A stretch of DNA of 64,000 nucleotides, from NCBI GenBank assembly GCA_029339505.1, contig JAQISU010001239.1:7619001-7683000 (forward strand), given 5' to 3'. Source of the stretch: Unio delphinus (taxonomy: Eukaryota > Mollusca > Bivalvia > Unionida > Unionidae). Positions 1 to 14,008 of this stretch are shown one piece after another. The stretch's first letter is position 1, and each line of letters begins with the position of its first letter. Below the pieces are notes generated by a model. That model was not told the DNA's origin. It searched no databases and saw only the letters and a program-made list of their open reading frames with translations. Made by a program: the position numbers and the translations under genes.

Positions 1-170
1 GAATCAAGCCTGGATCGTATGAAATTGGAAAGCAGACTGTTCTTGAATCGAACATTGATCCTCATGTCAGCGATGAAAAGATCGAATGGTCAACAAAAGA
101 CAGAAATGCGAAAATGACCACTGGCCTTTTAATTCGTATGCAGAAAACAATATTAAAGGAATCGCCATAA
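1..170 (+). CDS. ADP-ribosyltransferase-like gene, last exon (5' partial)
   Basis: An open frame runs from base 3 to a TAA at 168-170 and gives the C-terminal 55 residues of a protein. It aligns over most of its length with the last exon of the minus-strand gene at 58830-61275: both have R/K-PGSY-x-(V/I)-G, then -TV-, an acidic stretch, (L/I)EWSTKD, and TGLL(V/I)-(K/R)M. The shared EW glutamate is the likely third residue of an H-Y-E ART triad. The rest of the gene, with the FHGT motif, lies left of the window. AATAAA signals occur at 444-453. This is a paralogue of the downstream copy in opposite orientation and has no visible break. The family assignment rests on motif pattern only. Confidence 0.7.
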   Translation, partial: IKPGSYEIGKQTVLESNIDPHVSDEKIEWSTKDRNAKMTTGLLIRMQKTILKESP

Positions 171-2218
171 TTAAATGGAGTCTTCTTACAAGTGAATGCA
201 TTTTGACCTTTTAAATGAATCGAATCTGATTTAGTTTGTTAATGTGGAAGTTGACATTTATCATTCATATCAGCAGTGCAATGCATTCTTTCCGGGTTAA
301 TTGCAGGCAAATGTTCCATTTTGTCTCTCTTCTTGTCGTTTGTTTTCCTCAATGTATCAAATAGCATAGGTGGATATTTGGTGATAAAGTTATTCCTCTG
401 CTAGGTTTAAAATCTGCGTCGTCAAGGTTCTAAATAGGGATTTAATAAATAAATGATTCCTCTTCTTTATCAGTTTATGAGAATCCATTATCAGAATTTG
501 CAATTGTATTCATATAATCAAATTAGAATATTTTTAAATAGTCATTGGATTTACGAATGTACTCCTTGAATCTTCGGATATATACACACTACATTGATGT
601 TTGGTGAAATCATACAAAGACACTATTTATTGCATCGTTGTGGTGCATCATGACATCCAAGGCTATTGGATATCATTCGGACCGTTCTAGAATATTGTAT
701 TTGTGATATTACATTTAGCAATAATTGTTACTATATTCACAATAATGTAATTGTTTCTTAAATATTTTTTTTATATTGTACTCAAATAAGTTGTTTGTTG
801 ATGTTGAAAATACTGGTTTCACTATCTTTCTGTTGCATAATTTAAGATATGGAGTCGTAAAAGCGTCGCCTCCATGGGAAATGGGAATAAGCATGTCCAT
901 GTCACTCTATTAAATACTTTAGTCCAACGATAGTTTAAAATGATAGACAGGCATACAGCTGGATTTATTTATATCTTTTTATTTATCTCGTAATAAACTC
1001 ACAACAAAGATAATTAAACGCCTTACGTTTGTATTAGTGTTTATTTCTATTTACCATTAGCAAATGTACTTGACAGACTTTGCTCCAAAACCTAAGGGCA
1101 CATTTACATGCATAATCCACAAAATATTTAAACGGTCGTATTCATTTTACCGAACGAATAATACAACTTGTATGCATGCATGTACGCATATATCAACCTG
1201 CGACTACGTCGTGTCAAAAATATATAGGTGACGAGAAATTATTTGCTTACGACGGATGAATTTAGTATTGCATTTACACAAGTTATCGTTCTAGCTATAC
1301 GATGATACTGTTGGTGACATCATAACCTGCACCTCAGTAACATGGACAAACGACGCTTCGCCACTCAACAATAAGCAAGACACATCAAGGATATTTACAT
1401 TCATATATGTGGCGGACAAATGATATGACGTAATTAAAAATAATTATATGCTGATATTTGGATCTGCAATAGGACATCATGGCATTTCTTTCAGAGTAAA
1501 ATGCATGCAAATACATAATTATATTGTGATTCGTGTCAAGTTACAGAGTATTTATATTTTCACGTATATTGTAATACGAATAAAAATCGCCTATATTATT
1601 TCTTCAATAAAAGTCAATTGACTAAATGTTAATTACTTTTCTGTGTTCAGATATAGTTTGTTCGAGATGAAATTAAATTTGGTTTAACTGGCTATAATTA
1701 TGCTCTAACTCTCAATAAAACTTTGACCTTGCGAATTTAATGACAGTATTTTAATCATTATCTTCTGATGCATCTACTCAGAATCAATAGCTCACGCCGA
1801 CAAATTGAATATTGAAAATGACCTCACATTGGATACAAAATATAAAGATGTGGAAATGTCCTAAGATTGCATCTAGCCCTAATCGTTTATGCACAACATT
1901 TACTTGTATATAACGGACAGTAAAGGTACGTGTCAAAATCGTCCTTTTTAGACACGTCTACTATATAAAGTGAACCTGTACATACTTTGTTTACAGGCCA
2001 TAAAGCGATGCATATTGCTGAATATTGCATACTCTACGAACATAGAAAGAATAATATGATTCATTCTAACATAATTTACTGCAGTATTAGATTCAATTAA
2101 ATAAAAACTCAACCGTTGAACAATACCAAAAACAATTAAAACTGGACTACTTCAAATCCCGGTTTCGCATTATTGTATGAATATAATTTAAAAAGGTACG
2201 ATATATATGCGCTTTAGT

Positions 2219-2220
<2 letters not shown>
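171..2220. other. AT-rich non-coding DNA
   Basis: No long open frame, splice-consistent exon or recognisable repeat is visible. It holds the probable 3' UTR of the gene ending at 170 and then unique AT-rich sequence. Confidence 0.6.

Positions 2221-2303
<83 letters not shown>
2221..2303. repeat. (TA)n microsatellite
   Basis: About 41 uninterrupted TA dinucleotides, followed by GCGCG. Confidence 0.95.
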
Positions 2304-2309
<6 letters not shown>

Positions 2310-3221
2310 TTGAATGTGTGTGTTGTGATATAGTTGAGAGGACCTGATTTTGGTTACTCACCACCGATGGAGTAACTACATTTTTGAGGACTTACAGACC
2401 AGTTCTAGAAATGATATTTCGGAAACAGGTTGAGAATGACCATAAGAGATGAATCAAATGTTTTGCAATGTCGTCAAAAGGTCGGTAATGTTAGGCAGAA
2501 CGTTACAGTACGCGCGAACAGTACACACAATTTGCGTTCTTCCCATGGCTCTAGATTGGTGTGCAAACGCTTAGTCATTCAGAAGGTGCGTGGCTGCTGA
2601 TTGTTTGTCGTTAAATGAAAACATCGCTTTTCTGCAGTGTTACTGTAAATTTCATATACCTATAAATACAATTCATGAAAAAAAATTACTAGTAATATAA
2701 TATTTTAAATTTTAAATAATGATAAACTGGTGACGCCAGCAGAAAGTACGATATTTTAAGCCCGGTGCTATTGATATAGTGGAGTGCTTTTAGTGCGTGA
2801 TTTAATATGTACATGGATTTTAGTACTTATATACTTAATACACTTAACTCTTGGAAGATGACATAACCTACTGGATTAAGCTGATGAGAAACAAAAAGAG
2901 TTGATATAAAGTTGTTTATTATATTCGTCAAAACAGCTGTTCGTTCTTTCATTCGTTATCATCTTTAACAGCGTGCTTTTATCCCGGTCCCCCAATAAAC
3001 GTATCTTGATTTATTAACCCAGGTAGAGCACTAACCATATATTGTATGGATGACGTCAACGGGTCATGTATACGCGAACCATATATTTATGTCTTCCAAC
3101 TCGGAGAATTAATTTTACCAGATCTAACATTCAGCTACTGAACGAAGTTCTTGATTATTAGATACCCAAGTCACATACATTCCACCTTGCTATCATAACA
3201 GTAGGTTTATGAAGTAATAAT
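2304..3221. other. non-coding, no feature seen
   Basis: Unique AT-rich sequence with only short random open frames. Confidence 0.5.
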
Positions 3222-3278
3222 CTGTCTCTGTCTCTGTCTCTCTCTCTCACTCTCTCTCTCTCTTTATATATATATATT
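3222..3278. repeat. (TC)n/(TA)n compound microsatellite
   Basis: Repeats of CTGTCT grade into CTCTCT and then TATATA. Confidence 0.9.
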
Positions 3279-4794
3279 TGACACCCCAGAAAATGTAATG
3301 ATTGGTTCCTTTTAATCTTGTACAGTTATCACTCTTGGTGCTACAATGTATCCCCCACTATATAACTGACAGACTCGTTGATAAACAAACTCGGTTACTA
3401 GTTTAAGGTTAATTTAGTAACTTCAAGTAATGGAATGGCTTTGGCTGTGATCTTCAGGGATATGGCATGTGCTATCTCCCTGCTATTATCAGCGCACGAT
3501 TAAAGATTGACCTGGATTGTACATCCGTATACATCGATATCCTGTGCCATCATATATGGTATCCGCACATACAGCTAGGTGACGTTTGACCAAAAAAATT
3601 TGGTTTCTCATACAAAGCTAGGTGACTTCAAGTATGAATATATGGCTCCCACACTACCAAAATGAAGATCTGTTGCACTTCAAACAAGTCATCTACTTTC
3701 CGTACCACTGTTGTGATATATGCTCCAGTAGAAAACGATATTTAAGAGTAAAATCAGTAGCACGTAGGCAATTCAAATTTACAGTAAAATGGGGGAGAAA
3801 AAATCACTTTAGCATTAATAAAGAGTTTCTTTTATTTACCATAATTTTAGCCTGGAGAGGGCTCTTTTCCCTCAGAAGCACAATTAATGGCATTGCTGAA
3901 CAATCAGGATATAGCTTACGAACCATTTTTTGAAAATCTAATGGATAATAGCTAGGAACCACCTCAGCAAATTAGTTACAACAGCTTCTCGTGGAACGTT
4001 ATAATTCATTACAATATTCTAAACAGTATTAACCGATGCAGGTGTCCATTGTCTGTCACATTGCCATCGCATGTTTAGTAGCTGACTAATTTAGGCAGAG
4101 GCTGGTTTGCCTCATCGAATTGTTACTAACGACTTTGATGATGACTTTTCTGCTTCAAAACAGAATAATTAGTGAAACAGATGTTTGATTGGCACGTATC
4201 TTTTCTGTCACTGAGAGATTCACACTAGAACTGGAAGTGTGTGGCTTTGGGTCAATGGAGGTAATTAATATTTTTATACTTCTGACGTATTTTGTACCAT
4301 GCAGTCTAATATATTAGGCGCAGTAATATAGCTTCAACATCGAAACGTATACTGGCAAGTGTAAGAAATATTTAGATTATAACATTTGAGAAGACACATA
4401 TAATAAAATCTCCCTGCAATTTTATAATTAATGATCCAATGACTCTATAGTTTAGAAATCTACTGAGACCTTAGCCTCTGTGTGTAAGGTAAGAATATCT
4501 TGTCATAATAGGGAAGTTGATTGTTTCCACCTTAAGATATCTTATTCATACTTCCTGTAGAATCAAATGAATAGTGCATAGTTTGTATTACGTATGCAGT
4601 TTCTAATTTATTCTTATGACTAGCTTTATTTGAATCGTAAAGTATGTCCATGACTTAAGTAGTTTTCCGATTGAGGGCCCCGTTAATTGTTTGATTGATG
4701 CTTTAATGCTTGAATGATGACTAATATGTCAATAAGTTTGTTAGCAGAACAACATAACACCGCTACCTTAGTCCATCTGTGTATGACATCGCCA

Positions 4795-4797
<3 letters not shown>
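3279..4797. other. non-coding, no feature seen
   Basis: A 103-codon open frame at 3622-3933 has no recognisable domain or splice context and looks like chance. Nothing else stands out. Confidence 0.5.

Positions 4798-4838
<41 letters not shown>
4798..4838. repeat. (TA)n microsatellite
   Basis: About 20 TA units directly preceding the tRNA-like SINE. Confidence 0.95.
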
Positions 4839-4841
<3 letters not shown>

Positions 4842-4864
4842 GGATTAGGGTTGGTCAATGCCTT

Positions 4865-5110
4865 ACTATCTAAACAGACCGCACAGGTGACCTAGAATTT
4901 AGAGCGTCCGCCTCGGATGCGGAAGGTCGCGGGTTCGATCTCCGGCCGAGTAATACCAAAGACATATAAAAATGATACTTGCAGCTGCCTAGCTTAGCCC
5001 TCAGCATTCAGAGATTGGTGCTAAAACTAGTAGGCCTGGTGTCAAGACAATGAAACTGAAAGGCTGGACTTAGGCCAATTGGACCGTTTTAACCTATTCT
5101 GACGCCAAAC
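4865..5110 (+). mobile_element. tRNA-derived SINE
   Basis: The head at about 4885-4952 resembles a tRNA: an A-box-like stretch, an anticodon-arm-like stem around CCGCCTCGGATGCGG, and a B box GGTTCGATCTCC. A non-tRNA tail follows (ACCAAAGACATATAAAAATG, then a CTCAGCATTCAGAGATTGGTG region). No intact acceptor stem is seen, so this is a SINE and not a functional tRNA gene. The borders are estimated. Confidence 0.65.
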
Positions 5111-7360
5111 GTTGGTAATTTCCAAAATATATCTAAAGAAAAGGTAATTTTAAAGCGATGGAAGAAACTGTTAATTTCAATACTAAATATAACTTGTTTA
5201 AAAGTTTATTTCCAAATGTCGAGCTTACTACGCCAAAATTATCCAAATCAGGCCCCACAGTTGCTAAAGCCGGTTATGCGTGACTGGGTGGGACATGATG
5301 TTATGTGTCTGCGGCATGATGCCCCAGTGTTAGACATAACTATAAACTGTAACACAGCCGACATCGTAGCGATATGACTACAAAAGTACTAAAGCTACAT
5401 TAAATATCCGAAACTCAAAAAACCTAATTTTCTTGATATGTTCTGCTACATACATTTCTAAATTGTCAATCTACAGTTGGGGGTTGGGGGGGGGGGGAGG
5501 TTGAGGTAATTTTCACTAATCTTGTATAGTTGGTAGTCCATACATTTGACACTTGCGCAGATCAGTGAATAATTGCTTTTGTCGTACTGGAGTTAATATG
5601 ACGCCATGCGTACGTGTATCCAGACAGATTCAAGTTATTTCGTTTTTAAAACTATTTTGACCACCAAATGTTATTTGACATTCATTTTGTTTAACGAAAA
5701 TATACCCTTAGTTAAAACATATTGGAAATATCACTGTTGTCATAACTCTTCAATCCACTGAAATGATGGTCAACACATTTGGAAAATCAAAACCACTTGG
5801 TTTTATCTGCCTATTCTTCTATAAGGAAAATGGCATTATGGTACATGTTGTATGACTAACATGAGTAGAATCAAATCTGAGCAGTTTTGTCAATATATAC
5901 TGCCTTGTATGACATGTTCTTAAAATGCTTGGCTTCGTTGTTGACTTCAGCGGCAGAGGGGGTGAACAGACCTTTCGTCGAAACCTCATTTTTGAAAATA
6001 AAGCTTCCTACGAAATGAAAAACATAAGCGTAATAAAGCCAAACCGAAGTCACTAATTGACCGACAGTTTCTCTAACTGGTTTAGTTTATTTGTTTCTTT
6101 ATATTTTGCATTTCTAGAGAAAATAATTACGTGATTACAAACATTTGAAGAAATATATCCAGGACCGAAATAAAATACTGAACACAGCTTATAATGCAAG
6201 TTGAAAGTGTTTGGTCTCAAAGTAGGAATGATAAACTCCTATAAGTTACAAGATTATGTAGTTTTCTACTTTACCATCAAGTTCATATGTGTCACAATTA
6301 GCGTGTTCTAAGAAACTTATTGCCTCATTGAATATAACCTTCGGGAATGAGCCTGGTGTTTACATTATAAAAATGTTAGTTATTATTAGAAACAAGAGCC
6401 TTGACTTCCAATATGTGAACTATACTTACAAAATTCCAAAACCTCGATCAAAACTAAAATATACATATTTACTTCTGTTATTAATAATGATCTTTATATA
6501 AAGCCGATATACATAGAGAATAGTTGGTTTTGTATTAGTAGTTTCCAAATAAAATTATGAAAGCAGATTCATGTCAAGAAGAAGATGAACTCAATTTTCT
6601 TCAAGGTCAAGTCCAAAATAAAATGTCAGCATGGAATGAAATTTAAAACAAATACTAAAACAATAACCTAATTAACAAACAAATTCAATCTAGATAACAT
6701 AATAGTGGATTTGTGTGATGGCAATTTATCAGACTTGACATCACTGCAGCTTAACACTTGAAATAAATTGATGAGCAAAGCTTACAAATTTCGATCACGT
6801 ACAACCAATAAAGCTTCGCATTCCATCCATTCTGGATGGTTACCTCTAACGGCTATGTTCAATATCCCATAATAATTCGTATTGAAAAACAATAGTAACT
6901 CACATATTAAGGATATCCACTTAGTAATATATTTACAAGCTGACATTATACTAGATTGCTTGGAACTTTTGATGTATCAAAATATTTATATTTTAGAGTG
7001 TAGAGCACCAACAGAAATATAGTTTTACAAATCCACAAGTATTTCACATAAAAATATTAGAAATCACTCTTAATGTTAACAGTTATACTTTAAAGATTGT
7101 GTAATAAAAATCGGTGATAATCATATCACTCAATATTAAAATGAGTTAATTTTGAGTCAGACTCATTGTTCCAGTTTATCTAAGTCTTATTTATTTACTG
7201 ACAATGTATTCTTTTTCTGATTTGATATGTTCCATCGAATATATTTTATATCTCGTGTCCAATGTGTTGATTTACATCCCTTATATCACTGATGTTGACT
7301 GTCATTTCTTGTATTAAATATATTATGAATTGCTCATTGAAAGAGTAATCTAATGCAGTA
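5111..7360. other. non-coding with poly-G tract
   Basis: Contains a G-rich run at 5478-5502 including 13 consecutive G. Open frames at 5871-6053 (-) and 6289-6501 (+) are short and unrecognised. No other feature is seen. Confidence 0.5.
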
Positions 7361-7369
7361 AGAAAACAT

Positions 7370-7961
7370 TTGTGTTTTCATTCCATCGGCATAATGTATG
7401 CCTGTTTGGTTATTATCTATAATTGTCAACTGATTTGTGTGTCAGATGTCAACACGAGAGCAAGTTGTGGCACACTGAGAAACTTGAGTCAATTGGCAAA
7501 GGAGGACGGTGGATTGTGGATGTTTTTCCGTCCACAATTTCGAAAGACGTTTTCAGGGCTTCTCTCAATGGCTACTTGGTTTCCTGATATATTTCTTTAT
7601 TTCGGCATACTTCGACTCGGTTAGTAAAAATTACGTTTATCGCGTCGTGAATGTCTTGTGGTCAACGATGCAGATGTTCCCATTAATTTCACCATTTTAC
7701 ATGGTGACCAAGACGGGAGACTCTAACTGTTGCAGAGTCAGGTCGCTAAATGCGGCCAGTCGGTGCACGTTCTTCAGGGAAATTAACGATTTACAATTGA
7801 TTTGTAATCAAGTCATACTTAGTCAGGTGCTTTCGATGGCCATATGCATTACTTTCACACCGCAAAATTTAATCGATGGAACACGTTTGTGTTTCTTTAC
7901 AAAAATCAGAAGAGATTTTTCACAATACGTTAACGCGTTCGTTTACCCAGGCTTGCGCTAA
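7370..7961 (+). other. unrecognised overlapping open frames, possible relic
   Basis: Two overlapping plus-strand frames (7370-7624 and 7509-7961) together cover 590 bp, long for this AT-rich DNA. They hint at one coding sequence with a frameshift near 7600. I recognise no domain. They could be part of the same decayed gene or transposon as the open frame at 8226-8470. Confidence 0.2.
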
Positions 7962-8225
7962 ATACAACACAGGCCACCTTGACATGACCCATATTATTAA
8001 GTAGGTGGAGGTTCGTCTTGCAAAGGTTTGTATACTGGTCAATAAGATATAAAGTGATTTAATAAATTGGTCTTACTGCTACAGTTAAATTTGATGGCAT
8101 CTTGGTTTGTACACTTTGAGAGCATCCATATTCTCCATGTCAAGCTGCATACAACACAGGACTATGAGATTCACGTTAGCGAGACTTTGGATCAGGTTAT
8201 GAAAGAAACATAGATTAGCCTGGAA

Positions 8226-8470
8226 TATTTAACACAGCGAGCACCAATGCTTGACCCTGATGGTGATTCATCGCTCTCCTTACGTTTCAACGTGGCCGGA
8301 ACTACATTGAATTCTCTGGGGAAAGCAATTCTATCTATTGATTGGGGATCGATTATAAAAGATTTATTTAGGGGTAATTGGGCACAATTTGTGAATCGTA
8401 CATATTCTGCAGGAAGTACTGAAAGCGGTACTACGGGAAACCGGGACACACTTCATGAATATCTCTTTGT
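8226..8470 (+). pseudogene. possible exon or gene relic, unrecognised
   Basis: A plus-strand frame has protein-like composition: LDPDGDSSLSLRF near the start, IDWGSIIKDLFRGNWAQF in the middle, and a polar S/T/G-rich end. About 400 bp downstream (8710-8931) another frame reads like a beta-rich domain and then shifts into a second frame ending WAATTI-stop at about 8928. This may be two exons or one broken ancient coding sequence. I do not recognise the family. Confidence 0.3.
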
Positions 8471-9309
8471 AGTAGAGATTTCAAAGGTGTTCTTGTTGAT
8501 CGTGGTAAGCAAGACGCACACCATGCAAACATACATGGTATAGGCCAGTTCAATATAGAATTTGCCATTGTCGCGAATTGTGCAATAGTGTTATTACTAA
8601 ACTAAGGGACTCTTTTATAATGTACGACGCTTGGCTTCCTCTGAATACAACTAACTTAGCTGAGGTGTGTTATAACTCCTAATTTTGGACTTGCATTTGC
8701 GATGTAAATATGCATCTGAAAGCGAAACTGATTTTCATCATACTCCGCTCGCTGGATAATGCAGCTGTTGAAACCAGCTTCAATGTGGTAGTTGTCGAAG
8801 AAAATATCGGTCCTGCAGCGGACTGGTCGGCACGGGTAACTTTCGTCAGGGGATGTTTAACATTAAATACGACCTTGTCATCGAGGTCAATTACGACGAT
8901 GCCTGGGCTGCGACTACAATCTAGTTCTTAACGCCATTTGCTGTCTTTGCCGTCTCAATCATTTGGGGGAGCATGATACATTGGACTTATGAATGCAGTG
9001 ATTATTTCTTCTTTGGACATTATCACTGTAACCTGTTCGATACCATCTTATATTTTTTTTCATCTATCTTCTTTCCGTCACTGGACAAAGTAGACGATGA
9101 CCAACATGTAACTTCAACCGTGTACGATGAATCATCGAATACCGTTTGCAATGAATGCTTGATGTCTTATAAACCTACCCCAAAAATCAACGCGCAACAA
9201 ATTCTTTTTTCTCCAAAGGTATTGTTGTCGATGCAGGCTTCATGGTTGTTGAAACATACGTCACTTTCGTGTTTTGTTCGAATTGACCGTTGAGGTATAG
9301 CCGTATGTT

Positions 9310-9435
9310 TTTTTTCCTAGGCGATGTGAAGTAGCTGAACCTGAGACTCGAATCCACGCAGACAGAGGTGAGATGGCAACGTACGATCCGTAACGGAGAG
9401 CCTTTTAGACCACTCGGCCACTTTGAGCTCCAAAT
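9310..9435 (-). mobile_element. tRNA-derived SINE, second family, copy 1
   Basis: Read on the minus strand this begins GAGCTCAAAGTGGCCGAGTG with a type-2 tRNA A box (TGGCCGAGTGGTCTAAAAGG) and ends with a B-box-like GGATTCGAGTCTC. It resembles a Leu/Ser tRNA-derived head with a long variable region. It matches the copy at 54306-54390 closely, including the AGACAGAGGTGAGATGGCA stretch, so it is a dispersed family. Confidence 0.65.
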
Positions 9436-12400
9436 TGGGAAGAGACGTGTAGGTTTATTTTGCTCGTCTAGAATCAAGATGTGATGGACGATGACGGTGT
9501 GTTTACCCGCTGTCTAAATCTTCAGGGCATGTGTAGTATTAAACAATGGCGATGCATATACACGGATTGTTAACGGTGATAAATATATTTGCATTCGTAG
9601 CTGTCACGTTGTAAGGAACAATAACCACATAGCATCATGTATATGCTAGACACTGAGGTTAATAATCTCGCCTAATAAGTGTTACGAGGTTAGCCCTGCG
9701 AACCATGAGATGTCAAAACCAGTTGTGTAACATGGCAATAGGAACTAGTGACTGGCAACATCTTTTGACAGAGCGCGATTGACAGAAAGTGTTTAATTCT
9801 CGGTGTTGGCTTCTATTCAACATCAATTGGGGTCGTAAATCCATCGTTGATAAATGGCCGGGGAGGAGGCAATGTCTACTAATTATTTAAACCATGCGTG
9901 AATCGACCTCCACTCAGAGTTAAATAAAATGTGGCCAATATTGGAATCGCATCCTTAAATTTAGTATCTTGAACGAAATATCAGTAGTCGCTAAACCATC
10001 TTGCGTTAATGATTATCAAAGGAGCTTTAGATAGATTTGTGACTTTTTTCTAAATCTAGTTATTCTGAATAGTCTATTATCATGTATCCCTAATATCCGT
10101 TAGGTCTGCCGCATTTCATCAGCCACGAACTATACAGTTTAAGATTTGACGCTGCCGAAAATAAACATAAATGCAAACATGTCATTACGATTATCGTGTT
10201 AAGAAGAGTAGTGATAACAATATTATCAAAATGTACGGAATGGTTTTCTTGCTTCAGAACATTTCATAGAGCTACTACTGTAAGATCAGAATTCAATTTA
10301 CAAGACGGCCGTTTTTGACGTCAAAATGACCTGTTTCCACATGCATCATGTAGCAAGCTCTATATTTTAAACTATTTTTTTGTTGTTGTAAAAACACTCT
10401 CTGAATTCATCCTAGCGGTCAGAATTTGAATTCGACGATTCGCAAAGTGGCTGCTATAGGTATATTTGGCAGTCAGTTTGGTGTCATTTACATTTATATT
10501 TATGGTATTTACATATTGCAGTAAACCTTACATTGAAATGATAAAGGCTATGTTTGGATGAATTAGAGAGATTAAGCAACTGAAAAGCACGGTTGGCATT
10601 TTGTGAGGAGAGGTCAGTACTGTTTTCAGTGAGAATAAATATCATCTCTTGAAAAGTGTTCTTCCACGAAACATGTCTACACAACGTTCAGTTCCATAGT
10701 AGTGATAACTTGGCTTTTAAGTTGGAGTCTGTTGATGAAATGTTACACATCCCATCTGCATCATGTTTATTTAGGATCCAACTAACTATGAAGATACTGC
10801 ATACGATGATAAGAATTTCAGAGAAAATCAAATGTAGATGGAAGAATATCTATTGGTATTGAATCCTAATAATAGTGTCGCTGTAATTTCTTTTATACTT
10901 GCATGTCAAATGTAAACTGGGTGTCAATTGTGACTGTTGTTTTCCTATTTGAGTGAAATTCAAAACACCATCACATATGTGTTCAAAAAGCATTAACACA
11001 TGTTCAGCTTCAAGGAATAACCAGGTACGACGAAAAGTGGTGATTCTTTGTCTGTCTTGCCAAATTGCAACGAAAGTGTATTTTAATCTATATAAAGACC
11101 ATTATAAAACAATCCGTAACTTCCATTCTTAACATATAACATCACCCTGTTCCTTACCTTCTGAGGGTTAAAATGCAAGCAATTAAATCATGGTCAGGAG
11201 ATAAAAGGAATGTCCTAATAACCGAGAAATGACTTTCCACGAAGGCTAAATTTAGTGATGAGTTGTACATACGGTTAAAGACAATCAATTTACAGGAATT
11301 CGAAACTTCCTCATTCTGGAATGAAAATAAAACTGATACTGTAACAGCGTAACGCGTAAATTAAAAACAAAACAACGCTTTGCATAATGCCTATTAGTAT
11401 CGATAGGTCCAACTTACAGTAAACTGTCATAACTTGAGCAAGTAAAGAGATTATAACGAACCTTTAGCGGGGGACATAATTAATTAAGAGAAAGGTACAA
11501 AATAATGCATATTGAAACTGAATGAAACCCTTATGACATTTGAATGGCCGATAATTATGAATTAAGCCATATCCTGACTTTTGCAAGGTTAAATGTTTGT
11601 AGTCTATTCGTGCGAGAGGGATCAAATTACCATCAAGTTCTAGTCATGTATATTGTTCATGATATTTAGAATATGCAAGAGTAAATAATACGTTTAACGT
11701 TATTAAGTTCATCCTTTATATGTAATATTATATATCTAAAACGTTCAAACGATTTCTTAAATGCGTCATATCTGATCTTCAAAATGTAGATTATATAAAA
11801 TAAGTAAAGATTCCTTTAAGACTAGGATTAGCTTTTCGAGGGAGATTCAAACATTCCGGTTTCATGAGGTAACTGTTTCAGCGATATGTACCATTACTTT
11901 TCAAAGTACGTATCCTTTGGTAGTTACCGTCAGTAACGAATGTACGGAAATTGCTGAATAATCATTTTACGAATTTAATGAAAGTAACAGTATGTTTCAG
12001 ATTTGATGTCAAAATATTTCTCTGTAAATTCTGTTTGATATAACAGTTGTATTTGTCACAAACTAATTCAGAATTGTATAAATATAATTATTTGTATGGA
12101 CCTTTAGTCACATGTTTGACACGTGCCACGTACGCCAACGTGGTGGACGAATGCGCTGTTGCAAAAGACCACATCCTACTTTCAGAATAAATTTGGATCA
12201 GACAATTTATGTTTTTAGAGATTTGATAGCATATGTTAATGTACTTTGTACATGTAATCCATTCTAAAAATGCAAATCATTCTTAAATTTTCACGACAGC
12301 AGTTATTTTGTGTTGGAATGTTACATGATTTCAAAATCTCTTAAATATTGTCTAGATTCGAGAGTAAGTGTTTATCATATTTACAGGTCCTCAATGATAA

Positions 12401-13970
12401 ATATCTCGCACGGGTGTTGACATGACACTTTACATTGCACTGCTTTTTATATCAATAATGCAGCTAGTATAGTGTGGCTTCAGTGCTAGTACTTCCTAGT
12501 TGTATCCACAAGCTAAAATATGTCAGAACCATGTCGTTCACAGAGTGTCAGTTATAGAATAAACTTTATTGTCACACTTCAGTTACAATATTTAGACTGC
12601 AGCTGATGCAGGAATCAACATGTATATCGCAAATTAAATTGCATGTAATGTGCTGGCCATTTATTTGGAAAGAATATGCTGCTTTTTTCTTTGGGTCGAT
12701 TTATTTTTAAATGTTATTTAATCTGAAGTTTAATTTTATGTTTCAAGCAAAACACTGCATTAGGTTGGTATACATCAGAGTAAGACATTTTTCACAGGAA
12801 TTGAAAGACGGATATTTTAAAATAAAATGTCACAGGCTCCAGCACCAAGACATAGAGCATAGTTGTTATACTGTTAAGTATCGCTGTATATCCAGGGATA
12901 CCGCGAATAAATTTTCCCTGGTTTCGGACTCTATAAAATATCACGACAAACCAAATTTCTATGAACTTGTAAATTAATCGATAATTAAGACCATTCTAAC
13001 CATACCTCGTACCATTACAGTCATAATTAATACATCGCAAATAGGTTCCCAATTTTGTTCCAGTTTAAAAAATACCACTCATGGCTTCTATTTAAACAAA
13101 ACATTTCCCTATTTACTGTGAAATGACGTTCCACGAAAGCTAAATTTAACTACTACTGGTACTTACGTAGAAGGCAAATCAATTTACAGGTATAACAAAA
13201 TTATTAGAGTCCCGGATTTAAGAAAAATTATCCGGATCAATATTTAACTTGAACACATAACAATTGTTTACGTACTGCCTCATATTATCCATATTTTGAA
13301 TGTACAGTAAATTTATATCACGTGAGCGCGTAACTAAATACTTTAGTACCCTTCGAAGGACAATAATGGTTTAAGATAACGGTACAAACAATTTCAAGTG
13401 AAAGACTAAAACTGATTTAGAAAATCTACGAGGTTGGAATGGCAGAGCAAGATGATTTGAAACTTTTTGGAAGGTCAAACGGTCGGAATATATACGTGTG
13501 TAAACGGGCAAATATAATACAAATGATAGGACGTGTTGCAACGATTCACAGATAGTATGTACTCGTACATCTTTAAAGTTAGCCAACCATTATTTCTTTT
13601 TTTAAACTTCCTATTGAGTATATAACCACATACTTATTACTGGAATTTAAATATCAAAACTATGGTGCAACCTGTTAGATATCACTCACTGTGTGTATCT
13701 TACCACTCACAAATGTACATAATACATACATGTACTCATTTCAGGACAACCACTTCACATAATACGTTTATTATTCCCTACCAATAGACCACAAAGGGTA
13801 TCCCATCAGACCTATGTCGAAATACAACCCCAACTGACTTATGGATCAATACTTAACTTTCCAGTCAGAAAATTACTCCAAACTGTAAACAGGTTCAAAG
13901 TCAAGGCTGGGTTTATAACCTAATAAACAAAACCTATTCATAGCTCTCTCTAAAACTGGAATCGTCAATC
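9436..13970. other. non-coding, no feature seen
   Basis: About 4.5 kb of AT-rich sequence. The longest open frames (10656-10862, 12711-12977, 13371-13586) have no domain, no codon signature and no splice context. Confidence 0.5.
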
Positions 13971-13977
13971 ATGGGCA

Positions 13978-14008
<31 letters not shown>

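Noticed and set aside
3622..3933. 103-codon plus-strand frame
   Set aside because: No motif, no splice sites that fit, no supporting neighbours.
4885..4955. Functional tRNA gene
   Set aside because: Anticodon-like and B-box sequences are present, but no intact acceptor stem, and a SINE-type tail follows.
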